Assembly: GCF_039521325.1 (NCBI RefSeq)
Contig: NZ_BAAACD010000016.1
DNA length: 64,000 nt
Source: Clostridium_X cadaveris
GTDB taxonomy: Bacteria; Bacillota; Clostridia; Clostridiales; Clostridiaceae
Reading direction: 5' to 3' (one strand)
The stretch's first letter is position 1, and every line of letters begins with the position of its first letter. The notes below the pieces were generated by a model. The model searched no databases, had not been told where the DNA came from, and saw nothing but the letters and a program-made list of their open reading frames with translations. The position numbers and the translations under genes are program-made. Shown here in pieces: positions 1 to 7,847 of this stretch.

Positions 1-542
1 CTTTTATCCCATTTCTTTAAATATGCTCCATAAGTCCCTGATATATTTGATACATATGGTATTCCTTCAAGTAAACAAGCTAATAAATATGCATATTCAT
101 TAAAATCTATAATATTATCTCTTTTCCACTCATCTAGCTTAACTCTTATAAAATCTATCCTATTAGCATTTTCTTTGGTTATATACATTCTATTAGATTT
201 ATTGCTAGGTGCGTAATGATTACTTGCAAAATATACTCTATCATTAAAATTAATATCGCTAATATCAAATGTTTCTAAATAATTTATAGGGTCATCTATG
301 CCAATACTTTTTAATTTAATAAATTCAGGAATTTTATTATTCTCTACTGTTGCTTTCTGTAATATATAAGAAAAATACATCAAATCGTTAGAGTATACTT
401 GATAATATTCCTTGAAATATCTAGCTACAGTTCCTGTTCCTGAAAAAATATCGCAAAAAGTGTTAGCTTTATCACTAACATTCTCGTCTATTACTTCTTT
501 TATCTTATCTAACAATAAGACTTTACTTCCTATATATCTCAT
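1..542 (-). CDS. D12-class N6-adenine DNA methyltransferase (5' part only)
   Basis: The minus strand reads as an open frame from an ATG at 542 to the left edge, so only the N-terminal 180 residues are present. It begins MRYIGSKVLLLDKI and carries FSGTGTVARYF near residue 31, the SAM-binding motif I of Dam/D12-type adenine methyltransferases, where N-terminal GSK is also typical. NISGTYGAYLKKWDK lies close to the edge. GAGGAG nine bases upstream fixes this start; an in-frame ATG at 578 has no such site. Such enzymes are usually the modification half of a type II restriction system or an orphan methylase. Which of these applies depends on sequence to the left. The catalytic DPPY-type motif is not visible in the part present. 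Confidence 0.85.
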   Translation of the reverse strand, partial: MRYIGSKVLLLDKIKEVIDENVSDKANTFCDIFSGTGTVARYFKEYYQVYSNDLMYFSYILQKATVENNKIPEFIKLKSIGIDDPINYLETFDISDINFNDRVYFASNHYAPSNKSNRMYITKENANRIDFIRVKLDEWKRDNIIDFNEYAYLLACLLEGIPYVSNISGTYGAYLKKWDK

Positions 543-643
543 ATCTTCTATCTCCTCATTTCTTACATCCCTAAACATCCATTTAATATTACTATATTTA
601 TATTAAAAATTCAATAGATTTAATAAACTATTACTTTTTAATA

Positions 644-680
644 TAAAAAAGGCTACTATCAAAATGCTTTCATAGTAACC
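644..680 (-). terminator. Intrinsic terminator after rlmH
   Basis: On the minus strand GGTTACTAT pairs with ATAGTAGCC around a short loop and is followed by a run of T. It lies just past the end of rlmH. Confidence 0.75.
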
Positions 681-716
681 ACTAAATTCATTATCCAATT
701 TTAGTAAAAACCTCAT

Positions 717-1196
717 TTATTTATGATACGGTTCTCCCTTAATTATCCTAAATCCTCTATATATCTGTTCTAGAAGCATAACTCTGAATAGTTGGTGTGG
801 AAATGTCATTTTTGAGAAACATAATTTATAGCTTGCTCTATTTAAAACATCTTGTGAAAGTCCAAGGCTTCCTCCTATAATAAATACTAGATTTGAGTTA
901 CCTTGTATGCCACAGTTATCTATGAAATATGAAAATTCCTCTGAGGAAAGTGTCTTTCCTTTTAGATCCATAGCTATTACATAGGCATTATCTTTGATTT
1001 TTGATAGGATTTGGGCCCCTTCCTTTTCTTTAATTTGAAGTTCTTCCTTTTCTGAAGCATTATCTGGTGTTTTTTCATCTGCCACTTCTATAACTTCAAG
1101 TTTGCAGTATTTGCTTAATCTTTTTGAGTACTCATCTATAGCATCTCTTAAGAATTTTTCTTTTATTTTTCCTACTGTTATAAGGGTTATATTCAT
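717..1196 (-). CDS. rlmH: 23S rRNA pseudouridine-1915 N3-methyltransferase RlmH
   Basis: This 159-residue protein has the usual length for RlmH, a small SPOUT-family methyltransferase that methylates pseudouridine 1915 in helix 69 of 23S rRNA. It begins MNITLITVGKIKEKFL, has the knot region FIIGGSLGLS near residue 105, then FPHQLFRVMLLEQIYRGFRI, and ends in the family-typical YHK. AAGGAG lies eight bases before the ATG. It is followed by a strong terminator, and a SEC-C gene lies immediately upstream in the same direction. The family assignment is firm. Confidence 0.95.
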   Translation of the reverse strand: MNITLITVGKIKEKFLRDAIDEYSKRLSKYCKLEVIEVADEKTPDNASEKEELQIKEKEGAQILSKIKDNAYVIAMDLKGKTLSSEEFSYFIDNCGIQGNSNLVFIIGGSLGLSQDVLNRASYKLCFSKMTFPHQLFRVMLLEQIYRGFRIIKGEPYHK

Positions 1197-1267
1197 TCTT
1201 CATTCTCCTTGATGATTTTTATATAAAACTAAAGGTCTTACTTTTCAGTAAGACCTATCATATCATA

Positions 1268-1771
1268 TTAAGCGTTTTTGCCACAGCACTTTTTGTACTT
1301 TTTGCCACTGCCGCAAGGACATGGGTCATTTCTTCCAACTTTGTTTTCGTTAACTATAGTCTTAGAAGATCTCCATGATTTCTGAATTTCTTTTCTTTTC
1401 TCGTCTGAGAATATTCCATCCCATTGTGGAAGTTCATATAAGTAATCAGCTTTTGCGTCTAACATATTGAAATATAGCTTTTCTAAATCTATATTTAGTT
1501 CTAAAGTTGTATCTGCTTCAACTTCTTCTAAATCTAAAGGAGTAACTAAGCTATCATTGATTCCATCAACAAATCCCATAACAAACTCATTAGTAGCTCC
1601 GAATTCTTTTGCTAAATCAGCTATAGTTGTTTTTACAACTTCTCCATGATTAGCTAAAATTTTTGTATATATTCTTTCTTCTATATTGCTATACTCATTC
1701 CAAAAAGCTTGTTCTCCCTTTGTTTTAACATAGTCAACAACCATGTCGGTCCATTGTGCATACAAACTCAT
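1268..1771 (-). CDS. SEC-C zinc-motif protein
   Basis: The protein ends with GRNDPCPCGSGKKYKKCC, the SEC-C zinc-binding motif first known from the C-terminus of SecA, where it contacts SecB or the ribosome. The preceding 140 residues are mostly charged helices without a domain I recognise. An ATG also exists at 1780, but the AAAGGGAG site is only one base from it and ten bases from the ATG at 1771, so I use 1771 (167 residues). Stand-alone SEC-C proteins are common in clostridia; their function is generally unknown. Confidence 0.85.
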   Translation of the reverse strand: MSLYAQWTDMVVDYVKTKGEQAFWNEYSNIEERIYTKILANHGEVVKTTIADLAKEFGATNEFVMGFVDGINDSLVTPLDLEEVEADTTLELNIDLEKLYFNMLDAKADYLYELPQWDGIFSDEKRKEIQKSWRSSKTIVNENKVGRNDPCPCGSGKKYKKCCGKNA

Positions 1772-1885
1772 CTTATTCATTCTCCCTTTTTATTAAATTA
1801 TTGTATATTTATTATTCTTATATTATAAATAAATATGGAATAATTTCAATACATTAGTATCTCATTTTTTTATCTATTGATTATT

Positions 1886-2455
1886 TTATTTTGAATCTAT
1901 TATTTTTAATATATCATCTTTTCCTATAGGCTCCATAGTATTATAGTTCCCACCTATAGTTTCGATGTCTTTATTCTCAATCAAAAATTTAACTTTATTA
2001 ACTTTAGGAAGCTGGCATAAAGTATTTACTATACCCTTAATACATGCCTCCTCTTTAGTAACACTCATTTTTATAAGCGCCTGACTATTTAAATTTACTA
2101 CAGCAATATCATCCTTTATTGAAAAACTTAAAAGTTTTGTATCTTTAGGCAGAATAGGTTTAAGCTTGCTATTTAGAGATGGACCTGCAATCAATGAGTT
2201 TACAAGAGTTTCTCCTACAACTTCTTCCTTATCCATAACAAGTTCTTCCATACCTATTTTTGCCTTGGATTCATCTGTAGAGTCATCAAAATAAAGTTCT
2301 AAGTCTAATAGATTATTTTCTTCATTCAAAAGTTTCATATTTTTTATTTTGTCTTTGTTGTTTATGCTGACTTTATCAGCTTTATTACATCCCATTAAAG
2401 TTAAGGAAATTATAGTCATGGTTAAAAATAAGGTTTTTTTAAAAATATTTTTCAT
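1886..2455 (-). CDS. GerMN-domain lipoprotein
   Basis: A signal peptide with lipobox LMGC (cysteine 23) precedes a domain of about 120 residues that matches the GerMN pattern: IAGPSLNSKLKPILPKDTKL, then AVVNLNSQ, and a C-terminal EPIGKDDIL. GerMN domains occur in spore cortex and germination proteins and in lipoproteins of Gram-positive bacteria, probably binding peptidoglycan or partner proteins. The mature protein should be anchored on the outer face of the membrane. AAAGGAG lies six bases before the ATG. It lies 43 bases downstream of the WalJ-like gene, so co-transcription with murA and that hydrolase is plausible. Confidence 0.8.
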   Translation of the reverse strand: MKNIFKKTLFLTMTIISLTLMGCNKADKVSINNKDKIKNMKLLNEENNLLDLELYFDDSTDESKAKIGMEELVMDKEEVVGETLVNSLIAGPSLNSKLKPILPKDTKLLSFSIKDDIAVVNLNSQALIKMSVTKEEACIKGIVNTLCQLPKVNKVKFLIENKDIETIGGNYNTMEPIGKDDILKIIDSK

Positions 2456-2498
2456 ACCTGTCTCCTTTTCTCATATGCCTATAAATATCTATATTAAA

Positions 2499-3284
2499 CT
2501 AAAACTCTATGTAACTGCTAGGTTCCTTTCTATCCGCTAGGGTTATTGTCACATCGTGATTTAATTTAACGCCATTTTCTTTAAGTACTGATGTAACTGT
2601 TTCATATGCTAAATCCGGATAGTTATTAGTTTTACTTAAATGCCCAAGTATAATATTCTTATGGTTTCCATTTAATAAATTCATTATAGCATTTCCACAA
2701 GCTTCGTTAGACAGGTGTCCTACGTTACTCAATATTCTTCTCTTTAAATTATAAGGATATGGTCCAAATTTCAGCATTTCTACATCGTGATTGCTTTCCA
2801 GAAGTATAACATTAGAATCCTTTATATTCCTCTCAACTTCTTCAGTAAAACATCCAAGATCCGTAGCTATGCTTATCCTTTTATTCCCACAGATAGCTGT
2901 ATAACCAATTGGATTCGCAGCATCGTGTGGTATTGAAAAATTTATCATGTCTATGTCTTTTATGAGGACATGATTTTCTTTTAAAACCTTTATATTGTGT
3001 TCTTTAACCTTACCTAATGATTTTTCCATGGCACACCAAGTTTCTTCATTAGCATATATTGGTATATCATGCTTTCTAGAAATTATTCCTGCACCCTTAA
3101 CATGATCTATGTGTTCATGAGTTATAAAAATTCCATCTATATCTTTTGGGTTTATATCTATACTATCTAAAGCGCTGTCTATGGCCTTTCCCGGCATGCC
3201 TGCATCTACTAAAATATTTGTATTTCCCGAAGATATAAAGATGCTATTCCCACTACTACCGCTATATAAAGAATAAAATCTCAT
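2499..3284 (-). CDS. WalJ/YycJ-like metallo-beta-lactamase-fold hydrolase
   Basis: The protein opens with MRFYSLYSGSSGNSIFIS, typical of YycJ/WalJ, and carries the metal motif THEHIDHVKG near residue 55 and NHD and GHLS histidine positions further on. The family consists of cytosolic dinuclear metal hydrolases, probably exonucleases, often found beside the WalKR two-component system. Here the neighbour is murA instead: murA ends at 3286, one base before this ATG, and its final GGAGGAG doubles as the ribosome-binding site, so the two genes are translationally coupled. Length (261) fits the family. Confidence 0.88.
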   Translation of the reverse strand: MRFYSLYSGSSGNSIFISSGNTNILVDAGMPGKAIDSALDSIDINPKDIDGIFITHEHIDHVKGAGIISRKHDIPIYANEETWCAMEKSLGKVKEHNIKVLKENHVLIKDIDMINFSIPHDAANPIGYTAICGNKRISIATDLGCFTEEVERNIKDSNVILLESNHDVEMLKFGPYPYNLKRRILSNVGHLSNEACGNAIMNLLNGNHKNIILGHLSKTNNYPDLAYETVTSVLKENGVKLNHDVTITLADRKEPSSYIEF

Positions 3285-3285
3285 A

Positions 3286-4551
3286 TTACTCCTCCGTAAC
3301 GGTTTCCCTTCTTATATCTGCTCCTAAAGCTTTAAATTTATTTTCAATATGAGGGTAACCTCTATCTATATGATCAATATTAAATATTTCTGTCGTTCCC
3401 TCTGCTACAAGTCCTGCTATAACCATAGCTGCACCTGCTCTAAGGTCTGTAGCTTTAGTTACTGCTCCTGTAAGCTTATCAACTCCATCTATTATAGCAG
3501 TTCTTCCTTCAACTTTGATATTTGCACCCATTTTCTTAAGCTCATCAACATGCTTTAATCTGCACTCATAAATACTTTCATTTACCATACTTCTTCCCTT
3601 AGATATGGATAATAATGTGCTCATTGGCTGCTGTATATCTGTAGGGAATCCTGGATATGGGGCTGTCTTTAGGTTTACTCCCTTTAATTCTCTACTGCTG
3701 TCTACAACAACATAATCGTCACCATATTCTAAATCAACACCCATCTCTATAAGCTTAGCCCCCATAGATTCTAAGTGTTTTGGAATTATATTATTTATCT
3801 TAACATGCCCACCACAAGCAGCGGATGCTATCATAAATGTACCAGCTTCTATCTGGTCAGGAATTACACTGTAATCACAGCCTTTAAGTTCTTTAACTCC
3901 TGTTATTCTTATAACATCAGTTCCTGCACCTTTTATATTTGCTCCCATAGAGTTTAAAAAGTTTGCAACGTCTACTACATGAGGTTCTCTAGCTGCATTT
4001 TCAAGCACCGTAGTTCCCTCTGCAAGAGCTGCTGCAAGCATAACATTTATAGTTCCACCTACAGTTACAACGTCGAAAAATATATTTGTTCCGATAAGTT
4101 TTTCTGCCTTTACTATAACTGCACCATGCTCTATCTTAACCTCTGCTCCTAATGCTTCAAAACCTTTTATATGCTGGTCTATAGGTCTAACCCCTATTGG
4201 GCATCCCCCTGGAAGTTCAACTCTAGCTTCTTTAAATCTTCCTAACAAAGCACCGATTAAATAGTAAGAAGCTCTCATACGTCTTACATCCTCTGTACAT
4301 GCTTCTAAAACATTTAAAGATGTACTGTCTATAGTTAGAGAATTTCCTGTTCTCCTAACTGTGCATCCTAAGGATTCTATTATTCTCTCTAAACAATTGA
4401 TATCTTCAATATCTGGTATATTATCTATAACACATGCTTTGCTGCTAGCCATTATAGCCGTTGGCAATATAGCTACTGCTGCATTCTTTGATCCACTAAT
4501 ACTTACCTCTCCATTAAGAGGCCTTCCTCCATTTATAACAAGCTTTTCCAT
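3286..4551 (-). CDS. murA: UDP-N-acetylglucosamine 1-carboxyvinyltransferase
   Basis: MurA transfers enolpyruvate from PEP to UDP-GlcNAc, the first committed step of peptidoglycan synthesis. The 421 residues match the family. SGSKNAA is at residues 20-26 and the catalytic loop GGCPIGVRPIDQH at about 115-127 retains the active cysteine that fosfomycin alkylates. PGFPTDIQQP near 300 and RAGAAMVIAGL near 370 are further signatures. The gene starts at an ATG with AAGGGTGG upstream and overlaps nothing, but it is tightly coupled to the hydrolase that follows. Many clostridia have two MurA copies; which one this is cannot be told from the window. Confidence 0.96.
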   Translation of the reverse strand: MEKLVINGGRPLNGEVSISGSKNAAVAILPTAIMASSKACVIDNIPDIEDINCLERIIESLGCTVRRTGNSLTIDSTSLNVLEACTEDVRRMRASYYLIGALLGRFKEARVELPGGCPIGVRPIDQHIKGFEALGAEVKIEHGAVIVKAEKLIGTNIFFDVVTVGGTINVMLAAALAEGTTVLENAAREPHVVDVANFLNSMGANIKGAGTDVIRITGVKELKGCDYSVIPDQIEAGTFMIASAACGGHVKINNIIPKHLESMGAKLIEMGVDLEYGDDYVVVDSSRELKGVNLKTAPYPGFPTDIQQPMSTLLSISKGRSMVNESIYECRLKHVDELKKMGANIKVEGRTAIIDGVDKLTGAVTKATDLRAGAAMVIAGLVAEGTTEIFNIDHIDRGYPHIENKFKALGADIRRETVTEE

Positions 4552-5016
4552 CTATTCCACCCTTATCTCATTATTTCATAATCCACAAAATCTTTTTCAC
4601 CAAAACCATATAATCAAAAAATCTAATATCAAAACTCTGTCTGATACTTAATTAATAGTATTCCCACTTCTTGATATACTAATAAAATTTTCAATTCATT
4701 TTTTGTATCATTTGTACTCTTATAAGTATAATTTTATCCATGCATACAAATTTCTAAGCTATATAATAGCATAATATTTTTATAATAATGCATGACAATT
4801 TATATGATATTTCATTTCTTCAATAAATAAAAATCATATTCTTTTATTTAACCATACTTTCATAAATCTCATTATATCATAATATACATGGTTTTTAACA
4901 ATGTTTTTTTGTGTTATTTATTAATAATTCTTGACAATTTTCTATTTACATCTACTTAATTAATGTGTAATATAATCTGATAATTAAAATTTGTGTATAT
5001 TTGCTTAAATAATATA
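4552..5016. other. AT-rich intergenic region between divergent genes
   Basis: This stretch of about 465 bases is very AT-rich. I see no open frame with a ribosome-binding site, no RNA gene and no strong repeat. It must hold the minus-strand promoter for the murA operon, but no pair of boxes stands out. A TTGACA at 4931 has no good -10 at the right distance. Confidence 0.5.
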
Positions 5017-5025
5017 TGTTATAAT
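5017..5025 (+). promoter_or_regulatory. Extended -10 promoter for the 5133 gene
   Basis: TGTTATAAT is a perfect extended -10 element (TG, one base, TATAAT). No convincing -35 box accompanies it, as is usual for this class. The same TGTTATAAT element, with a very similar flank, precedes pgsA at 19239. Confidence 0.6.
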
Positions 5026-5066
5026 TGATATGGTAAAATATATAAATATAAGTCATTAAGACTATT

Positions 5067-5132
5067 GAAGGGAGGTTATTGCATTACAGCATTGTGCTTT
5101 AAGCTTATGCATTATGTAATGACAATATAAAT
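5067..5132 (+). promoter_or_regulatory. Structured leader: ribosome site, hairpin, start codon
   Basis: GAAGGGAGG at 5067-5075 is a near-perfect ribosome-binding site, but the only in-frame start, ATG 5133, lies 57 bases further on. Between them CATTACAGCAT (5082-5092) can pair with ATGC and TGTAATG (5107-5121) with a four-base bulge. Folding this hairpin would bring the site to about 17 bases from the ATG. Alternatively the site serves a seven-codon leader starting at TTG 5079. In-frame extension of the main gene is blocked by a TAA upstream. Confidence 0.45.
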
Positions 5133-5660
5133 ATGAAGTACTATATAGTAGCATTGCTAGATGATGAATCTTACAAATCAATAGAACCTCTTCAAAGGAA
5201 TATAGCAAGGAAGTACAGGCTTTCTCGCAGTAACTCAACTTTTCACATTCCTTTAAGTGTCATTGATAATCCAAACATGGATAAGTTTGATGAAATAATT
5301 TCAAATATACTAAAACCTTATAAAACATTTAAAGTAGAATTAGGTTCTACCTTATTTTCTGATGAAAATGCTAAAACTTTTAGTCTTGAAATAGAAAATA
5401 AAGGATATATAAGAAGACTATCCAGAATTATGAATGATACATTGAAGCTTCATGGATTTTCAGTTAGAGATATAGAAACCGAAAACAGCATGTATGTGGC
5501 TTTAAATAACATAAATAGCGTTTCCAAGGATTTAAACAAAGCTTATAACAATTTATCTCCCAATGTAAAGATGATAAAAATCAATAGAATAGAGCTTTGG
5601 AAATCTACAGGTGGTAAAAAAGAGTTTATAATAAAATCTTATCCTCTTAAAAATTTTTAA
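5133..5660 (+). CDS. Degenerate 2H-phosphoesterase-like protein
   Basis: This 175-residue cytosolic protein resembles the 2'-5' RNA ligase/cyclic phosphodiesterase (2H) fold. It opens with a hydrophobic strand (MKYYIVALLDD), has FHIPLSVI near residue 37 where the first His-x-Thr motif would lie, and MYVALNNI near 123 where the second would lie. Only the first histidine remains, so catalysis by the usual pair of histidines looks impossible. The layout with a strand pair and ending IELWKST agrees with the family. It stands alone between divergent murA and a dUTPase-like gene. The fold assignment is a judgement from pattern, not from a strong motif. Confidence 0.55.
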   Translation: MKYYIVALLDDESYKSIEPLQRNIARKYRLSRSNSTFHIPLSVIDNPNMDKFDEIISNILKPYKTFKVELGSTLFSDENAKTFSLEIENKGYIRRLSRIMNDTLKLHGFSVRDIETENSMYVALNNINSVSKDLNKAYNNLSPNVKMIKINRIELWKSTGGKKEFIIKSYPLKNF

Positions 5661-5785
5661 ATTTTTTTGAAAAATATTTTAATTAGGAAACGATTACTTA
5701 TCTTTTCAAAAATTCTTTTATGGTCTACAATATTAATATTGCTTAGAATATTTGAGTTTATAGAAAAGAAAGGCGGCCTTGTTGT

Positions 5786-6259
5786 ATGAACTTAAACAAA
5801 CTATTTGACCTTCAACGAGTTCTTAATGATAAATTAGTAGAAGGGCATGAATTAGATGAATATGTTTTATCACAAAGGAAAGCATTAGGACTTCACGTTC
5901 AAATTGGTAAATTAGCTAATTCAACTAATTGTTTTAGATTTTGGGGTAAAAAAGACTCAATAGATAGAAAAGTTGTTTTAGAAGATTATCTTTACTCATT
6001 ATTTTTTATATTAAGTATAGGTATTGATAAATGCTATACAGATATAACATTAAATCCTAGACACAGTGAATACTGTTTAACTGATCAATTTTTAACACTA
6101 TACATAGACATAAACGATCTTGTTATAACTTCATCAAAAGATCATTATAAAACTATCTTTGATGACTTCTTGGCATTAGGTTTATCTTTAGGATTTACTG
6201 AAGAAGAAATAGAAAATGCCTATATAGAAACAATGACAAATTTAAAAAAAATTAAATAG
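5786..6259 (+). CDS. dUTPase-2/MazG-fold protein lacking the metal ligands
   Basis: Overall the 157 residues match the all-alpha dimeric dUTPase family: LNKLFDLQRVLNDKL, then a KLANSTNCFRFWG segment and a helix ending FFILSIGID. In active members the first metal helix reads E-x-x-E before LANE and the second E-x-x-D before LHF. Here they read VQIGKLANS and EDYLYSLFF, so the usual acidic ligands are replaced by Gln, Lys and Tyr. The frame is intact and well spaced from an AAAGG site, and a clean terminator follows, so this looks like a maintained non-catalytic homologue and not debris. Confidence 0.75.
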   Translation: MNLNKLFDLQRVLNDKLVEGHELDEYVLSQRKALGLHVQIGKLANSTNCFRFWGKKDSIDRKVVLEDYLYSLFFILSIGIDKCYTDITLNPRHSEYCLTDQFLTLYIDINDLVITSSKDHYKTIFDDFLALGLSLGFTEEEIENAYIETMTNLKKIK

Positions 6260-6283
6260 AAGCAATCATAATTATTTATTCTA

Positions 6284-6322
6284 AACCCTAGTAAAATTTG
6301 CTAGGGTTGTTTTTATTTTTTT
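6284..6322 (+). terminator. Intrinsic terminator after the dUTPase-like gene
   Basis: AACCCTAG pairs with CTAGGGTT across a nine-base loop, followed by a long T-rich run. Confidence 0.88.
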
Positions 6323-6375
6323 GGAAAAACTATCTTTAACTGATTAAAAAATAGGTAAAAGGAGATGAGTTTTTC

Positions 6376-6807
6376 GTGATAGGAATAATTTTTTCTATAA
6401 TAGCTGGTGCTGCTATGAGCTTTCAAGGAGTTTTCAATACAAGACTTGAAGAAAAGATAGGTACTTGGGAAACTAATGTACTTGTTCAAGGTATAGCTTT
6501 TCTATTAACCCTTATAATAGTTTTATTCTTTGGTAAAGGTGACTTTAAAGAACTTGCCTCTGCAAATAAACTCTATCTTCTAGGTGGAGTTTTAGGTGCC
6601 GTTATAACTTTCACAGTAATGAAAGGCATAGGTGATTTAGGTCCTACTTATGCTATATCCACAATATTAGTCTCTCAACTTTTAACAGCTGGAATCATTG
6701 ATGCTTTTGGTCTTTTTGATTCACAAAAGCTTTCTTTTGGCTTTTCTAAAGTTATTGGAATTGCTATAATGATTGTAGGAATTATAATATTCAAGTGGAA
6801 AAGCTGA
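6376..6807 (+). CDS. YdcZ (DUF606) family membrane protein, EamA-like half transporter
   Basis: The 143 residues form five hydrophobic helices and little else. FSIIAGAAMSFQGVFNTRL at the N-terminus and LGPTYAISTILVSQLLTAGI in the second half are typical of the YdcZ/DUF606 branch of the drug/metabolite transporter superfamily, whose members are half-size and probably dimerise. The start is GTG 6376 with AAAGGAGATG nine or so bases upstream; the ATG inside that site is out of frame and stops at once. A LysR gene starts 31 bases downstream and may regulate or share the transcript. The substrate is unknown. Confidence 0.85.
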   Translation: MIGIIFSIIAGAAMSFQGVFNTRLEEKIGTWETNVLVQGIAFLLTLIIVLFFGKGDFKELASANKLYLLGGVLGAVITFTVMKGIGDLGPTYAISTILVSQLLTAGIIDAFGLFDSQKLSFGFSKVIGIAIMIVGIIIFKWKS

Positions 6808-6838
6808 TTTATTATAGTGTGATTTAAGGGGGATACAA

Positions 6839-7732
6839 ATGGATTTTAAACAAATTGAAGCTTTTATTAGTGTAGCCAAATTAAAGAGTTTCTCAAAGGC
6901 TGCAAATACAATATACTTATCACAACCAACTATAAGTTCTCATATTGCTAGCTTAGAAAAAGATTTAAATATTCAGCTTTTTGACAGGACTTCTAAGGAA
7001 GTAAATTTAACTCCAGCAGGGCGTTGTTTTTTAGAGTATGCTTTAGATATCATAAACACTAGAAATAACGCTATAAATTGTATATGCGATTTTAACAACA
7101 ATGTTTCTGGTTCATTAAATTTAAGTGCCAGTACTACACCATGTAATACCATAGTTCCTCATTTAATTGATAAATTCGGTACTCAGTATCCGCATATAAA
7201 ATTTAACATTAAAGAGGAAGGCTCTGGGGAAATAGTTCAGGCTATTGAAGATTTAAGTTGTGAAATGGGTATAGTCGGAAATCATGTTCAGGGTGACAAA
7301 ATTAATTCTTTTAAACTTATGGATGACGAACTTGTTATAATATCAAGTCCTGAACTTAAGCTTCCTTCCGAGATACCAGTAGAAGATCTGTTAAAATATA
7401 AATTTATAATGAGAGAACGTGACTCTGCTACAAGAAAAACTTTTGAGGACAAGCTTCTCGATTGTGATATCAATCTAGATAAATTAAATATATTATGTGA
7501 AGTAAATAGTTTAGACACCATAGTTCAGTTTGTAAAGACTAGTATTGGAATTTCTATATTATCAAAAAATGTATGCAAAGACTATGTAGAAAGTGGCAAG
7601 ATAAATGCTTCTACTATTAAGGGAGTTTCGATGGTTAGGGGAATTTATCTAGTGTATAATTCTAAGCGTACACTGTCACCTACAGCTAAAGCTTTCCTTG
7701 CTCTTTGCAAAGAAGAGTTTAACATAGAATAG
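6839..7732 (+). CDS. LysR-family transcriptional regulator
   Basis: This 297-residue LysR regulator has an N-terminal winged helix-turn-helix (FSKAANTIYLSQPTISSHIA, residues 19-38; then LFDRTSKEVNLTPAG) and a C-terminal effector domain with two periplasmic-binding-like lobes. The opening MDFKQIEAFISVAKLKSFSKA is close to the CysB/CysL-like group seen in clostridia, some members of which sit next to selenium or sulfur genes. No such genes are here. It follows a YdcZ-type gene by 31 bases on the same strand, so they are probably one transcript. LysR proteins normally control a divergent target and that target is not obvious. Confidence 0.92.
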   Translation: MDFKQIEAFISVAKLKSFSKAANTIYLSQPTISSHIASLEKDLNIQLFDRTSKEVNLTPAGRCFLEYALDIINTRNNAINCICDFNNNVSGSLNLSASTTPCNTIVPHLIDKFGTQYPHIKFNIKEEGSGEIVQAIEDLSCEMGIVGNHVQGDKINSFKLMDDELVIISSPELKLPSEIPVEDLLKYKFIMRERDSATRKTFEDKLLDCDINLDKLNILCEVNSLDTIVQFVKTSIGISILSKNVCKDYVESGKINASTIKGVSMVRGIYLVYNSKRTLSPTAKAFLALCKEEFNIE

Positions 7733-7764
7733 TATTTTTTCTAAACATATTTCTTCAAAATAAA

Positions 7765-7841
7765 CCTCTTAACAGTGATGATTTTTATCAACAAATTAAT
7801 CAGTATAACATATAATATATACTGAAATCATTGTTAAGGGG
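7765..7841 (+). promoter_or_regulatory. Long inverted repeat that can mask the ribosome site of the S8 protease gene
   Basis: CCTCTTAACAGTGAT (7765-7779) can pair over all 15 positions, counting two G-U pairs, with ATCATTGTTAAGGGG (7827-7841). A second perfect stem, CAGTATA with TATACTG (7801-7807, 7818-7824), nests inside. AAGGGG in the 3' arm is the ribosome-binding site six bases before ATG 7848. If transcription begins upstream, translation would be blocked by the fold. If a TATAAT at 7811 is the -10, the repeat acts on DNA instead. Confidence 0.55.
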
Positions 7842-7847
7842 TTATTT

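Noticed and set aside
4931..4976. TTGACA at 4931 with TATAAT at 4971 as a promoter
   Set aside because: The spacing is 34 bases, twice the usual value, and no other -10 fits well.
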